DNA from: Verrucomicrobiota bacterium
GTDB lineage: Bacteria; Verrucomicrobiota; Verrucomicrobiia; Chthoniobacterales; UBA10450
Assembly: GCA_003218375.1 (NCBI GenBank)
Contig: QHNH01000013.1
Location: 81,627-145,626, forward strand
Direction: 5' to 3'
DNA: 64,000 nt
Part shown: positions 17,567 through 26,420 of the stretch, one piece after another
Layout of the letters: each line of letters starts with the position of its first letter
Position numbering within the stretch: the first letter of the stretch is position 1
The notes under the pieces: model-generated
Told to the model about the DNA's origin: nothing
The model's input: the letters and a program-made list of their open reading frames with translations, nothing else
Database searches by the model: none
Translations under genes and position numbers: made by a program

Positions 17567-18863
17567 CTTGAAGGCTTTCGGCGCATCGGCCGGATTGTCG
17601 CTGCTCTTTCTTATCGTTTACGGCTGGTGCAACTGGTTCACGGCCCAGCGCGCGCACGTGCCGACCCTGTTCTTCGAATGGGAACGGCTCATTCCCTTCG
17701 TGCCCCTGATGATCGTCCCCTACATGTCGATCGACCTTTTCTTTGTCGCGGCGCCCTTCGTTTGCACCAGCGATCGGGAACTCGCGACGTTCTCGAAGCG
17801 AATCGCCACCGCGATTTTGGTAGGAGGCGTTTGCTTTCTTTTGTTTCCGCTCCGGTTCGCTTTCGAACGCCCGCGCGCCGCCGGCTGGCTTGGCGCGTTC
17901 TTCGATTGGTTCCGGGGAATGGACCGGCCCTACAATTTGCTTCCGTCGCTCCATATCGCGCTGCGGACGATTCTTGCCGAACTTTATGCGCGGCACACGC
18001 GAGGATTTCTCCGCTACGCCTCGAACTTCTGGTTCGTCCTCATCGGTCTTTCCGCCGTGCTGACTTATCAGCACCACATCATGGATGTCGTCGCCGGCTT
18101 CGCGCTCGGCGTCTACTGTCTTTATTTTTTTCCCGAATCGGCCACGCGGTTGCCGGTCATCCCAAACCGGCGCGTGGGCTCGTACTATCTAATCGGCGCC
18201 TTTGTTATCGCGTCGCTCGCTGTGTTGTTATGGCCATGGGGAGCATTCCTGATCTGGCCCATCGTGTCGTTAGGCATCGCGGCGGCCGCTTACTTCGGAG
18301 TGGGCCCCCGGGTCTTTCGAAAACGCGACGGTCGATTGCCCTGGCCCACGTGGTGGACGCTCGGCCCGGTTTTGTTAGGCCAGGAAATCTCCCGGCTCTA
18401 TTATCGGCGGCAATGCTGCGCCTGGAATGAACTGACGCCGTGGGTTTGGATTGGAGGCGTCTTGAGCGAAAAAGAAGCGGCCGCAGCGATTCGACGAGGT
18501 GTGACCGCCGTCCTCGATCTCACCGCCGAATTTTCGGAACCGGCGCCATTTCGTTCCGTGAGTTACAAGAACATTCCAATTCTGGACCTCACCGCCCCGA
18601 CGCTTGGTCAGCTCGAGGAGTCGGTCGCGTTTATCGAGGAACAATCCAGGACTGGCATTGTTTACGTCCACTGCAAAATCGGATACTCACGCACGGCGGC
18701 CGCGGCCACCGCCTATTTGCTTTGCGCTCGAACGATGCGGACGGTTTCGGAAGCGATTGACCTTCTCCGGCGCGCTCGTCCAACGATTGTGATCCGGCCG
18801 GAGATTGCCGCGGTCTTAGACGAATACGCGGGATCCCTCGAATGCGGCGCCCTTCGATCGTAG
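17523..18863 (+). CDS. ynbD: PAP2 phosphatase / dual-specificity phosphatase fusion (YnbD-like)
   Basis: 446 residues. The N-terminal half is membrane-embedded and carries PAP2-type motifs: FERPRAAG, LPSLHIALR (PSxH) and LTYQHHIMDVVAGF (HxxxD). The C-terminal 150 residues are a cysteine phosphatase with VYVHCKIGYSRTAAA (HCxxGxxR signature). Start ATG at 17523 overlaps the preceding gene by 14 bases. The same domain order defines E. coli YnbD. Within a pathway that builds a CDP-alcohol-derived lipid, this enzyme could remove the terminal phosphate, as PgpB or PTPMT1 does for phosphatidylglycerophosphate; that role is inference. Confidence 0.87.
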   Translation: MAHSNNIERRSARSTLKAFGASAGLSLLFLIVYGWCNWFTAQRAHVPTLFFEWERLIPFVPLMIVPYMSIDLFFVAAPFVCTSDRELATFSKRIATAILVGGVCFLLFPLRFAFERPRAAGWLGAFFDWFRGMDRPYNLLPSLHIALRTILAELYARHTRGFLRYASNFWFVLIGLSAVLTYQHHIMDVVAGFALGVYCLYFFPESATRLPVIPNRRVGSYYLIGAFVIASLAVLLWPWGAFLIWPIVSLGIAAAAYFGVGPRVFRKRDGRLPWPTWWTLGPVLLGQEISRLYYRRQCCAWNELTPWVWIGGVLSEKEAAAAIRRGVTAVLDLTAEFSEPAPFRSVSYKNIPILDLTAPTLGQLEESVAFIEEQSRTGIVYVHCKIGYSRTAAAATAYLLCARTMRTVSEAIDLLRRARPTIVIRPEIAAVLDEYAGSLECGALRS

Positions 18864-18912
18864 CGTTTCTCCTCGCCTCGCCCCGGTCGTCCCTCAATAA
18901 TGATTGCCGCCT

Positions 18913-19353
18913 ATGAAATACAACGATTTGATCCAGCTCTACTTCGAACGCACGACGGCGCTACAGAATTATTGGACGCTTTACGTCGTCATCGTCGGCG
19001 GCTTGCTCGCCTTCTCGTCGCTGCGCAAACAGCCGGCCGCGCTCACGACTCTGATCGTCTCGATTCTCTTCGGCTTGTTCGCCTACGAAAATCTCGATGC
19101 CATCAAGGCCACGGCCACCCAACGCCACGCCACTCTCGCCGCGATCAAGCAGTCCGATGCCGGCTCCACCGCACCTGAGATCAAACCCGTCCGCGATCTT
19201 ATCGAGCCGACCCTCAATCCTGCGTCGATCAGCTCCACTCAAATGACGCATCTGATCAGCGACATTCTTACGATCGCCGGGCTCTGGGTCATGGAGTTGC
19301 GCCGCCGGAAGAATGCCGTGATCGCGGCGGTGGCGGCCCAGCCTTTCCCCTGA
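18913..19353 (+). CDS. Small hypothetical membrane protein
   Basis: 146 residues from MKYNDLIQLYFERTTALQ; an in-frame TTG lies three codons upstream. Two adjacent membrane helices (LYVVIVGGLLAFSSL and ALTTLIVSILFGLFAY), a hydrophilic loop, and a third weak helix (ISDILTIAGLWVMELRRRK). I do not recognise the family. It is followed by corA with a 6-base gap, suggesting cotranscription. Confidence 0.6.
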   Translation: MKYNDLIQLYFERTTALQNYWTLYVVIVGGLLAFSSLRKQPAALTTLIVSILFGLFAYENLDAIKATATQRHATLAAIKQSDAGSTAPEIKPVRDLIEPTLNPASISSTQMTHLISDILTIAGLWVMELRRRKNAVIAAVAAQPFP

Positions 19354-19359
19354 CGAACC

Positions 19360-20445
19360 ATGTTCAAATTGCGCAACCCGATTCCCGGTGAATCTCCGGG
19401 AACGCTGCGGTTGAGGGAAGAAGTCGTCCGGCGCAAACCAGTCGTCACCTTGATCGAATACGATCGGGCGCATCTGGAGGAGCGCGTCATCGAGGACCGG
19501 GAGGAACTGGTTTCGCACCTCGATAATCAGCGCGTCACCTGGATCAACATCGATGGTCTCGGCGACATCGAAATTCTTCGCGCCCTCGGGTCCCAGTTTA
19601 ATCTCCATCCGCTCGCACTCGAAGACGTTCTCGATACCGCACAGCGCCCGAAGGTGGAGCAATACGATAACTATCTCTTCATCGTCGCCCACATGCTCTA
19701 CCTCGACCGGGGCAAAGCAATGTGCGGCGAACAGGTCAGCATGTTTCTCGGAAAACATTTCCTGATCACGCTCCAGGAAGAAGCTGAGTTCGATGTCTTC
19801 GAACCGGTTCGCGGCCGGATTCGGGCGGGCAACGGCACCATTCGCAAAATGGGGCCGGACTACCTCGCCTACGCGCTGCTCGATTCGATCGTCGATCATT
19901 ATTACCCGGTGCTCGAGGACGTCGGCGCCAAGATCGACCTGATCGAAGACAACCTGGTGGAACTCCCGACCGCGAGCCCCGTCGGCGAGCTGCACGGACA
20001 CAAGCGCGCCCTGACCCAGATCCGGCGCTACATCTGGCCGGTGCGCGACCTCGTTAACTTTCTGTTGCACGAAGAAGGCGGGCTCGTGACCAAAGGAACG
20101 AAGGTTTACCTGCGCGATTGCTACGATCATACGGTCCAGCTCATGGACTTGGTCGAGAGCTACCGCGACGTGCTTTCCGGGCTGATGGAATTATATCTCT
20201 CCGCGGTCGGCATCCGGACGAACGAGATCATGCGCGTGCTGACGGTCATCTCGTCGGTTTTCATTCCACTCACGTTCATCGCCGGGGTTTACGGCATGAA
20301 TTTCCAGCGGGAAGTCGACGGAAAGAAAATTCCCTGGAACATGCCCGAGCTTTATCATCCCTATGGTTACGTGGCCTGTCTGCTATTCATGCTGGCGGTG
20401 GCTATTTTCCAGATCATCTATTTCAAGAAGCGCCGCTGGCTATAA
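19360..20445 (+). CDS. corA: CorA-type magnesium/cobalt channel
   Basis: 361 residues. A large cytoplasmic N-terminal domain and two C-terminal helices with the defining GMN motif in FIAGVYGMNFQ, followed by the MPEL-type periplasmic loop (IPWNMPELYHPYGY) and a basic tail (FKKRRWL). Conserved VTWINIDGLGD and HPLALEDVLDTAQRPKVEQY are present. It forms a pentameric Mg2+/Co2+ channel in the inner membrane. ATG at 19360, six bases after the preceding small membrane protein gene. Confidence 0.95.
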   Translation: MFKLRNPIPGESPGTLRLREEVVRRKPVVTLIEYDRAHLEERVIEDREELVSHLDNQRVTWINIDGLGDIEILRALGSQFNLHPLALEDVLDTAQRPKVEQYDNYLFIVAHMLYLDRGKAMCGEQVSMFLGKHFLITLQEEAEFDVFEPVRGRIRAGNGTIRKMGPDYLAYALLDSIVDHYYPVLEDVGAKIDLIEDNLVELPTASPVGELHGHKRALTQIRRYIWPVRDLVNFLLHEEGGLVTKGTKVYLRDCYDHTVQLMDLVESYRDVLSGLMELYLSAVGIRTNEIMRVLTVISSVFIPLTFIAGVYGMNFQREVDGKKIPWNMPELYHPYGYVACLLFMLAVAIFQIIYFKKRRWL

Positions 20446-20876
20446 CGGTGGTTTGCAACCGCTGTTGACAGCGCATTGAATCGCGCCTTCAGCGCTTGTT
20501 GATCCTCGGATCACCAACCTGGGGCGATGCCCCAGGCTTTTTGTGATCGTGCGCCTTTGGCGCTCAGCGAATCAAGCATACTGCGGCAGTGCATGATACC
20601 TTGCAATTCTTCTCGCATGGAAGACAACGGAAGGTGCCTGTTAAGCGCCAAAGGCGCGACATTTATATCAGCCTGGGGCAACGCCCCAGGGGGTTAGAAA
20701 CACCAAAGCGCAAGCGCTGAAAGCGCGATTCATTTCCCGCGACCAAGCCGGTGATGTTTACCGCGAACCGCTGCCTTGAATCGCGCTTTCAGCGCTTGGT
20801 CATCATCCGGCCAGAATCCCGGGGCGATGCCCCAGGCTATTATGAGGCCGCGCCTTTGGCGCTTTTTCGATGCCCG
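20446..20876. repeat. Cluster of dispersed hairpin repeats (GGGGCGATGCCCC, GCGCCTTTGGCGC, CGCTTTCAGCGCTTG)
   Basis: Three kinds of short hairpin recur in fixed association: CTGGGGCGATGCCCCAGGC (20519-20539, 20818-20836 and, inverted in orientation, near 20672-20692), GCGCCTTTGGCGC (around 20550, 20645 and 20850), and AATCGCGC.TTCAGCGCTTG (around 20477, 20710 and 20777). A further cluster lies at 34491-34710. The block fills the 490-base gap between corA and the secreted-protein gene; no gene is visible in it. Confidence 0.85.
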
Positions 20877-20939
20877 AGTCCAATGTGATTGTGCGGGTCC
20901 GCCGCTCCTTGAGGCTTAATTACTGCTGCCTTTCTCTCG

Positions 20940-23045
20940 ATGATCATGTGCCGCAGTCTGCTGCTTTTCCTGGCCCTGGTCAGCCTTGTCTATGGCGAGC
21001 GGATCAACCACGAGGGCCGTATCCTCGGCCCCGCGCCAGTCGTGACCACGCCGACTTTGTTCAACACGCCTGCCGCTGACACCATCGTTTCCGCGATGCA
21101 GATCATGCCGCGCGATAATTCCTGGAACGAAGACATCTCGCGGCGCCCGGTCTTGCCGAACTCGGATGTGATGATCGCCCAAATCAAATCTGACCTGGGC
21201 ACTCGCCAGACGCTCCAGCCCTTTTACGAAATGAATTACGCCCTCGTGCCGGACAATCAGCCGCGCGTCCCAATCCCGTTCCTGGATTATCCCGATGAGT
21301 CGGACCTCGACGGCGGCGCCTATCCGAGCGGCAGTTATCCAATTCCCGCCAACCAGCCGATCGAGACCTGGCCGCGAGGAACCGGCAACTTGACTCTGCA
21401 ACAATGGCAGATGGACGCGAACAACAATGGCGGCGATCGCCATGGAATCATGGTTGCGCCCGGGGCCGGCTCGGTTTGGGAAACCTGGCAGATGAAATTG
21501 ACCCAGGCCGGTTGGCAGGCCTCGAACGGCGCGAAGTTCAATCTCAATTCGAATGCGCTCCGCCCCGCCGGCTGGACCTCCGGTGATGCCGCCGGGTTAT
21601 CGATGTTCGTCGCGACTGTGCGCTACGATGAGTGTGAGCGCGGCATGGTCGAACACGCCTTGCGCTTGGTGGTGAAGCGGACGCGGAAGGAATACATCTA
21701 CCCTGCTACGCATTACGCCTCCTCGATTCCGGCGACCTCCACAAATTATCCGGCCATGGGGCAGCGACTGCGGCTAAAAACGGGCTTCGCGATTCCCGGC
21801 AGTTGGACCGTCGAAGAAAAAGCGGTCCTGCTCGCCCTGAAAAAGTATGGCGCGATCGTGGCCGACAATGGGAATTTCTTTTCGGTCTCGGTGTGTCCGG
21901 ACGATCGGTTTAGTTCGAGCGCATTCAGTCATCTCGCTACGATCGATATCAGCAATTTCGAAGTCATCCAGACGACCGGGCCGGCGGAAGGTCCACGCTC
22001 ACCGGGCGCGCCCAGCGTCGATGCGGGTCCGGATCAATTCCTGGAATGGCCGGCGAACATTTCCCTGAGCGGTTCGGTCAACGATCCCTCGGGACACGCG
22101 TCTTTTCTTTGGAAAGTTTATTCCGGGCCGGCCGGCGTTTCCTTCGCGAACGCGAACCAGGCGGCGACGACCGCGACGATCAATGCGCCCGGGACTTACA
22201 CCTTCCTGCTGAGCGCGGATGACGGCACGCATGCTGTCGCTTATGACGCGACCGCGGTGCGCGTCACCGGTCGCAACGCTCTCGCGAATCTTTCGACGCG
22301 CGTCCCAGTGGGCACGGCCAGCAATGTCGCCATCGCCGGTTTTATCGTTACCGGAAACACGGCCAAACAAGTCGTCGTGCGTGGACTCGGGCCCTCACTT
22401 GCGAGCGTTGGTGTGCAAGGCGCCCTGAGCGATCCGGTCCTGGAACTCCACGATGCGAGCGGAAGTCTTCTCGCGAGCAACAACGACTGGCAGCAGAGCC
22501 AGGCCCAGGCTTTACGTGACGCGAACCTCGCGCCGCCTGACAATCTTGAATCCGCGATTCTTGCCACGCTCGCGCCCGGTGCCTACACCGCGATCTTGCG
22601 CGGTAACGGCAACGCCACCGGCATCGGCCTCGTGGAAGTTTACGATTTGCAGGCCAGCGCTTCATCGAAGCTCGGGAATCTCAGCACCCGCGGACTCGTC
22701 GGCAGCGCGCAGAATGTGATGATCGGTGGAACGATCGTGACCGGCCCCGACACGGCGCGCGTGGTTTTTCGCGCCCTCGGGCCATCGTTGGCCGCGGTCG
22801 GAATTCAAAATCCACTCGGCGATCCGCAGCTCGATTTGTTCGATGCGAATGGCGGGAAGATTTCGTCGAATAATAATTGGAAAGATTCACAGCAGGCCGC
22901 GATCGCGAGCGCTGGTCTTGCGCCGGCGAACGACCTGGAATCCGCGATCCTCGCCGATCTCGTGCCCGGCAATTACACAGCCGTCGTCAGCGGCGTGAAT
23001 GGCGCGAACGGCGTGGCCCTCGTGGAGGCATATCATTTGCAATAG
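20940..23045 (+). CDS. Large secreted protein with PKD-like domain and two C-terminal verrucomicrobial repeats
   Basis: 701 residues with a signal peptide (MCRSLLLFLALVSLVYG). Residues about 20-360 are an unrecognised domain (DNSWNEDISRRPVLPNSD, DGGAYPSGSYPIP). About 360-450 is PKD/Ig-like (VDAGPDQFLEWPANISLSGS). The last 250 residues are two repeats of about 120, each with LSTRxxVGxxxNVxIxGxIVTG, RxLGPSL, DPxLxLxDAxG, NNxW and a final GIGLVEVYDL or GVALVEAYHL. The same paired repeat ends the protein at 28773-30821. It is likely exported; function unknown. Confidence 0.8.
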   Translation: MIMCRSLLLFLALVSLVYGERINHEGRILGPAPVVTTPTLFNTPAADTIVSAMQIMPRDNSWNEDISRRPVLPNSDVMIAQIKSDLGTRQTLQPFYEMNYALVPDNQPRVPIPFLDYPDESDLDGGAYPSGSYPIPANQPIETWPRGTGNLTLQQWQMDANNNGGDRHGIMVAPGAGSVWETWQMKLTQAGWQASNGAKFNLNSNALRPAGWTSGDAAGLSMFVATVRYDECERGMVEHALRLVVKRTRKEYIYPATHYASSIPATSTNYPAMGQRLRLKTGFAIPGSWTVEEKAVLLALKKYGAIVADNGNFFSVSVCPDDRFSSSAFSHLATIDISNFEVIQTTGPAEGPRSPGAPSVDAGPDQFLEWPANISLSGSVNDPSGHASFLWKVYSGPAGVSFANANQAATTATINAPGTYTFLLSADDGTHAVAYDATAVRVTGRNALANLSTRVPVGTASNVAIAGFIVTGNTAKQVVVRGLGPSLASVGVQGALSDPVLELHDASGSLLASNNDWQQSQAQALRDANLAPPDNLESAILATLAPGAYTAILRGNGNATGIGLVEVYDLQASASSKLGNLSTRGLVGSAQNVMIGGTIVTGPDTARVVFRALGPSLAAVGIQNPLGDPQLDLFDANGGKISSNNNWKDSQQAAIASAGLAPANDLESAILADLVPGNYTAVVSGVNGANGVALVEAYHLQ

Positions 23046-23080
23046 CGTCCGCGCCTCGGTCGCGCGATGGTGCGCGCGAG

Positions 23081-24025
23081 ATGCAGACGGTGAGGGGACT
23101 TCATCACGTGACGGCTATTGCCGGGTCCGCACAGGAGAACCTGGATTTTTATGCGGGCGTTCTCGGGATGCGCCTCGTGAAAAAAAGTGTGAATCAGGAT
23201 GATCCCGGGACCTACCATCTTTTCTATGCGGATGCGGAAGGTCACCCGGGCACGGACCTGACTTTTTTCCCCTGGGCGCAAATGGCGCCGAGCCGCGAAG
23301 GTTACGGATTGAGCAGCGAGGTTTCGTTGGCGGTTCCACCCGGCAGCCTGGATTTCTGGGGCGAACGGTTGCAACGACATGGCGTCAACGTCAGTCCGCT
23401 CGAGTCGCGTTTCGGCCAGCCGGCTCTGCCGCTCCGCGATCCCCACGGATTGCATGTTGCCCTGGTTGAAAGCCAGGACTCGTTAGGCCGACCGTTCACT
23501 TCCTGGGACCAAAGTCCAATCCCGAAGCAACACCAGATCCGCGGCCTGGAAAGCGCGCGCCTGGTTGAGCGCGATCTCGTCCGAACCAGTTCGTTTCTGA
23601 CCGAGGCGATGGGATTCGCGCACGTCGGAGCTGAGAATGGCTGGAATCGTTACGGCGTCGCCGGCGGAAAATCCGGCGCGTATGTTGACGTTTACGAATC
23701 GCCAACATCGGGTCGCGGCGCGTGGGGAACGGGCAGCATTCATCATCTCGCCTGGCGTGTGGACGACGAGGCACATCAGCTCGAAGTCCGTCAGCGCGTG
23801 CTCGAAGGCGGCTCGCGTCCCACGCCCGTGATCGATCGTTTCTGGTTCGAGTCTGTTTATTTTCCGGAACCCGGTGGCGTTCTTTTCGAGCTCGCGACAG
23901 AAGGGCCGGGTTTCGCCGTCGACGAAGATCCCGCGCACCTCGGCGAAACGCTGGTTCTTCCGCCGTGGCTTGAGCCAGAGCGCGCCAGCATCGAAGCAGT
24001 GCTGCCGCGACTCGTGATGCCGTAA
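23081..24025 (+). CDS. Glyoxalase-fold ring-cleaving dioxygenase (VOC family, MhqO/MhqA-like)
   Basis: 314 residues, two VOC modules. Metal-ligand positions are suggested by LHHVTAIAG near the N-terminus, SIHHLAWRVDD (about residue 220) and GVLFELATEGPGF (about 270), the arrangement of two-module hydroquinone-type extradiol dioxygenases. The C-terminal LGETLVLPPWLEPERASIEA also matches that family. It would open an aromatic ring using Fe2+ and O2, or detoxify quinones; the substrate is unknown. The gene stands 35 bases after the secreted-protein gene. Confidence 0.82.
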   Translation: MQTVRGLHHVTAIAGSAQENLDFYAGVLGMRLVKKSVNQDDPGTYHLFYADAEGHPGTDLTFFPWAQMAPSREGYGLSSEVSLAVPPGSLDFWGERLQRHGVNVSPLESRFGQPALPLRDPHGLHVALVESQDSLGRPFTSWDQSPIPKQHQIRGLESARLVERDLVRTSSFLTEAMGFAHVGAENGWNRYGVAGGKSGAYVDVYESPTSGRGAWGTGSIHHLAWRVDDEAHQLEVRQRVLEGGSRPTPVIDRFWFESVYFPEPGGVLFELATEGPGFAVDEDPAHLGETLVLPPWLEPERASIEAVLPRLVMP

Positions 24026-24026
24026 T

Positions 24027-24113
24027 TGGAGGGACGGGCGCTGCCCATCCCATTATCTGCAGCAGGACGACATCCCTTCGACGCGCTCAGGGCAGGCTGA
24101 GGTCGTCCCTCCA
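24027..24113. repeat. Dispersed repeat (GGAGGGACGGGCGCTG ... GTCGTCCCTCCA)
   Basis: An inverted pair with outer arms TGGAGGGACGGGCGCTGCCC and AGGTCGTCCCTCCA. A related element lies at 45477-45535. It occupies the gap between the dioxygenase and the DUF4062 gene. Confidence 0.7.
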
Positions 24114-24200
24114 AAAATCTTTGCGCAAGGGTCTGACGCCAAGCCCGTCTATCTCGCTGCGTGCTTGTCACGCGAGAACCCGTTCGCTATTCATTTCGCC

Positions 24201-26006
24201 ATGTCGCCACGTCCGACCATTTTCATTTCCGCCGTCAGCAAAGAACTGCGTAGCGCGCGCCAGCTCGTCGCGAATACCCTCACCTTCCTCGGTTACGAGC
24301 CGGTCTGGCAGGACATTTTCGGGACCGAAACGGGCGATCTCCGCCAGATGTTGCGCACCCAGATCGATCAATGCAAAGGCGTCGTCCAGCTCGTCGGCCA
24401 ATGTTATGGCGCGGAGCCGCCAGTTCCGGATGAAGAGTTTGGTCGGGTCAGTTACACGCAATACGAAGCGCTCTACGCTCGCAAGAAGGGGATAAAGGTC
24501 TGGTACCTTTTCATGGACAAGAGCTTTCCGATCGATCCCCACGAACCGGAACCGGAAGAGATCCAGCATCTCCAAGCTTCCTATCGAAACATCCTGAAAG
24601 TCGATACCCACCTCTTTCATCCACTAGCCACTCGAGAAGCGTTGGAGGCGGGCGTTCTCAAGCTTCGCGATGATCTCACCCAGCTGCGTCGCGGTGCGAA
24701 ACGATGGGCATGGGGGGTAGCAGCGCTGCTCGTCTTCATTGCGATTTTGGCCATATGGCTCGTGGGCGGCCAGGGCAGAATGGCAACCAAGTTAGATAGG
24801 GGACAGGAAACACTCGAGAAGATCGCGCAACGCTTCGACTCGCTTTCTTCCAACGGCGGACTGATTCAGAACGCGAAAACGCCGGAAGAGCATTATCACA
24901 ATGCGCGGATCCACGAGCTCGGCGGCAATTTCGCCGCAGCCCGCAAGGAATATTCCGAATACCTGGTCTCCAATCTTGAAGCGCTCGACCCATGGCTGAG
25001 TTATACCGCCATGCTCAAATCGGCCGAGGGCAAAGCCGGCGCGGTCGAGGCAATGCATTACTTCGCCGACAAACTCAAACCGCCCACGATCTCCTACCAG
25101 ACCGCGCTCGCACTCCTCGATGACGGCGAGAAGCGCGTCGAGAAACTGAAAGCTCTCGCCGCCGCCAACCCCGATTTCGGTCCGTTGCCGTGGCTCATCA
25201 GCCAGGAATTTTCCGAAGCGCGAAAGGGCGATCAAACGCTCGCCGACCAGCGCGCCGAAAAAGAATGGCTGGAGAAATTCCGCGCTGCCAATGCCGCGGG
25301 GAAATTCGAGAAGTTTTTCCTCGATAAAAAAGAGGCGCAGAAATGGATTGAGACTGCCCAGGTTCGCTGGGCCAAACTGACCAGCACGCCGGATCGCGTT
25401 CTGGAGAATCCCGTCACCGTTACCGCGCAGCAGAGCAATTCCGGATGGGCCGCCATTTTTTCGCTGACCGACTTCAAAGCCAAAGAGCTTTTCTACCGGC
25501 TCGATGGCAAAGGTGAATTCATCTCGACCGGTCATCTCCCTTACCAAAGTCCGCAGACCGGCCTGCCGATGATCAACACCTTCGTGCCGATGCCGAACCT
25601 GCCGCCCGGCGAGCATACGGTCGAGGTGAAATACACCGACAAGAACGGCGCGACCAACGGCCCTTACACGCTCAAGTTCTCCACCGGCGACCAGCAATTC
25701 GCGCAGGCCAAGATGTCGCTCAATATGGTGTCTGGTTCGTGGCTAAGCTTCCGCGATTACAACGGCAAAGTGCTGCTCTATTTCACTACCCTGATGTCGT
25801 ATCGCCCGGCGATCAAAGAAGTGCATTACTCGCTCAACAGCGAAGCGCTCGACCAATCCTTCAAGTTCAAGGCAACCGACAAAATGCTCGAAGTCGGCGA
25901 CGACCTCTACCTGACCGTGCCCGGCAACACCCAGTACGCCAGCGTCCAGCTCACCTACAAAGACGGCACCAAATCCCCCGTGCAAAAAGTGATGCGGACG
26001 CAGTAG
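24201..26006 (+). CDS. Membrane protein with N-terminal DUF4062 domain
   Basis: 601 residues from MSPRPTIFISAVSKELRSAR. Residues about 5-100 are a DUF4062 domain (PF13271, TIR-like fold: TIFISAVSKEL, RTQIDQCKGVVQLVGQCYG, EALYARKKGIKVWYLF), usually found at the N-terminus of NTPase or repeat proteins involved in signalling or defence. One membrane helix (about 172-192, WAWGVAALLVFIAILAIWL) follows, then a TPR-like helical region (about 230-390) and a beta-rich C-terminal region. The DUF4062 part would be cytoplasmic and the rest periplasmic. The ATG at 24201 lies directly before the conserved block. Confidence 0.78.
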   Translation: MSPRPTIFISAVSKELRSARQLVANTLTFLGYEPVWQDIFGTETGDLRQMLRTQIDQCKGVVQLVGQCYGAEPPVPDEEFGRVSYTQYEALYARKKGIKVWYLFMDKSFPIDPHEPEPEEIQHLQASYRNILKVDTHLFHPLATREALEAGVLKLRDDLTQLRRGAKRWAWGVAALLVFIAILAIWLVGGQGRMATKLDRGQETLEKIAQRFDSLSSNGGLIQNAKTPEEHYHNARIHELGGNFAAARKEYSEYLVSNLEALDPWLSYTAMLKSAEGKAGAVEAMHYFADKLKPPTISYQTALALLDDGEKRVEKLKALAAANPDFGPLPWLISQEFSEARKGDQTLADQRAEKEWLEKFRAANAAGKFEKFFLDKKEAQKWIETAQVRWAKLTSTPDRVLENPVTVTAQQSNSGWAAIFSLTDFKAKELFYRLDGKGEFISTGHLPYQSPQTGLPMINTFVPMPNLPPGEHTVEVKYTDKNGATNGPYTLKFSTGDQQFAQAKMSLNMVSGSWLSFRDYNGKVLLYFTTLMSYRPAIKEVHYSLNSEALDQSFKFKATDKMLEVGDDLYLTVPGNTQYASVQLTYKDGTKSPVQKVMRTQ

Positions 26007-26007
26007 C

Positions 26008-26071
26008 AAGGAGGGGCGGTTTCCAAACCGCCCGCCAAAAAAACGGCGGTTTGTAAACCGCCGCTCCTTGG
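26008..26071. repeat. Inverted repeat with two GGCGGTTTgxAAACCGCC hairpins
   Basis: Two adjacent hairpins (GGCGGTTTCCAAACCGCC and GGCGGTTTGTAAACCGCC) separated by CGCCAAAAAAA, bounded by AAGGAGG and GCTCCTT so that the whole also pairs. A single copy of the second hairpin lies at 6094-6121. It follows the DUF4062 gene and may end its transcript. Confidence 0.75.
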
Positions 26072-26122
26072 AGCTGACGATGTGACGTATCCCGGTTAGC
26101 TGTGGCGTTGCATGATCGAGCG

Positions 26123-26329
26123 ATGTCCGGTAAGATTTCTCCCGTGGACTCCATCGCTGAAAAGCTCGACACGAAATTGAACACATGGAAGCCCGAGATC
26201 TCGCGCGAGGTGCGGGCGGTGATCGCTGATGTAATCGATGCAGCCGACAATGACGCCCTCGATTTGTTTCGCTCTCGCGCGGTCGAGCAGGACGTGCTAG
26301 ACCAACTGGATGAACCCTCGTCAAGGTGA
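26123..26329 (+). CDS. Small acidic protein, candidate antitoxin
   Basis: 68 residues (MSGKISPVDSIAEKLDTKLN), mostly helical and acidic toward the end (AADNDALDLFRSRAVEQDVL). The sequence resembles helical antitoxins that precede PemK/MazF-type toxin genes, and the next frame begins 20 bases before its stop with a PemK-like N-terminus. The pairing is inferred from order, overlap and appearance only. Confidence 0.5.
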   Translation: MSGKISPVDSIAEKLDTKLNTWKPEISREVRAVIADVIDAADNDALDLFRSRAVEQDVLDQLDEPSSR

Positions 26330-26420
26330 AGCCTGGCTGGCCGACCCTTGGTCTGCCCGCGAAGACATCCGGGAAGGTCTTAGCTGCATCGAATGGCTTA
26401 GGCTACGTTTAGTCGAGTAG
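26310..26420 (+). pseudogene. Truncated PemK/MazF-type toxin remnant
   Basis: The frame opens MNPRQGEAWLADP, close to the N-terminus of PemK/MazF toxins (xxRGEIWLVDLG), then diverges and stops after 36 codons, far short of about 110. It overlaps the candidate antitoxin gene by 20 bases, a common arrangement for such pairs, and runs head-on into the PIN gene. It looks like a toxin gene cut off by a rearrangement. Confidence 0.45.

Noticed and set aside
18900..19178. Alternative frame over the small membrane protein at 18913
   Set aside because: Arginine- and histidine-rich, no membrane segments, and incompatible with the 6-base spacing to corA.
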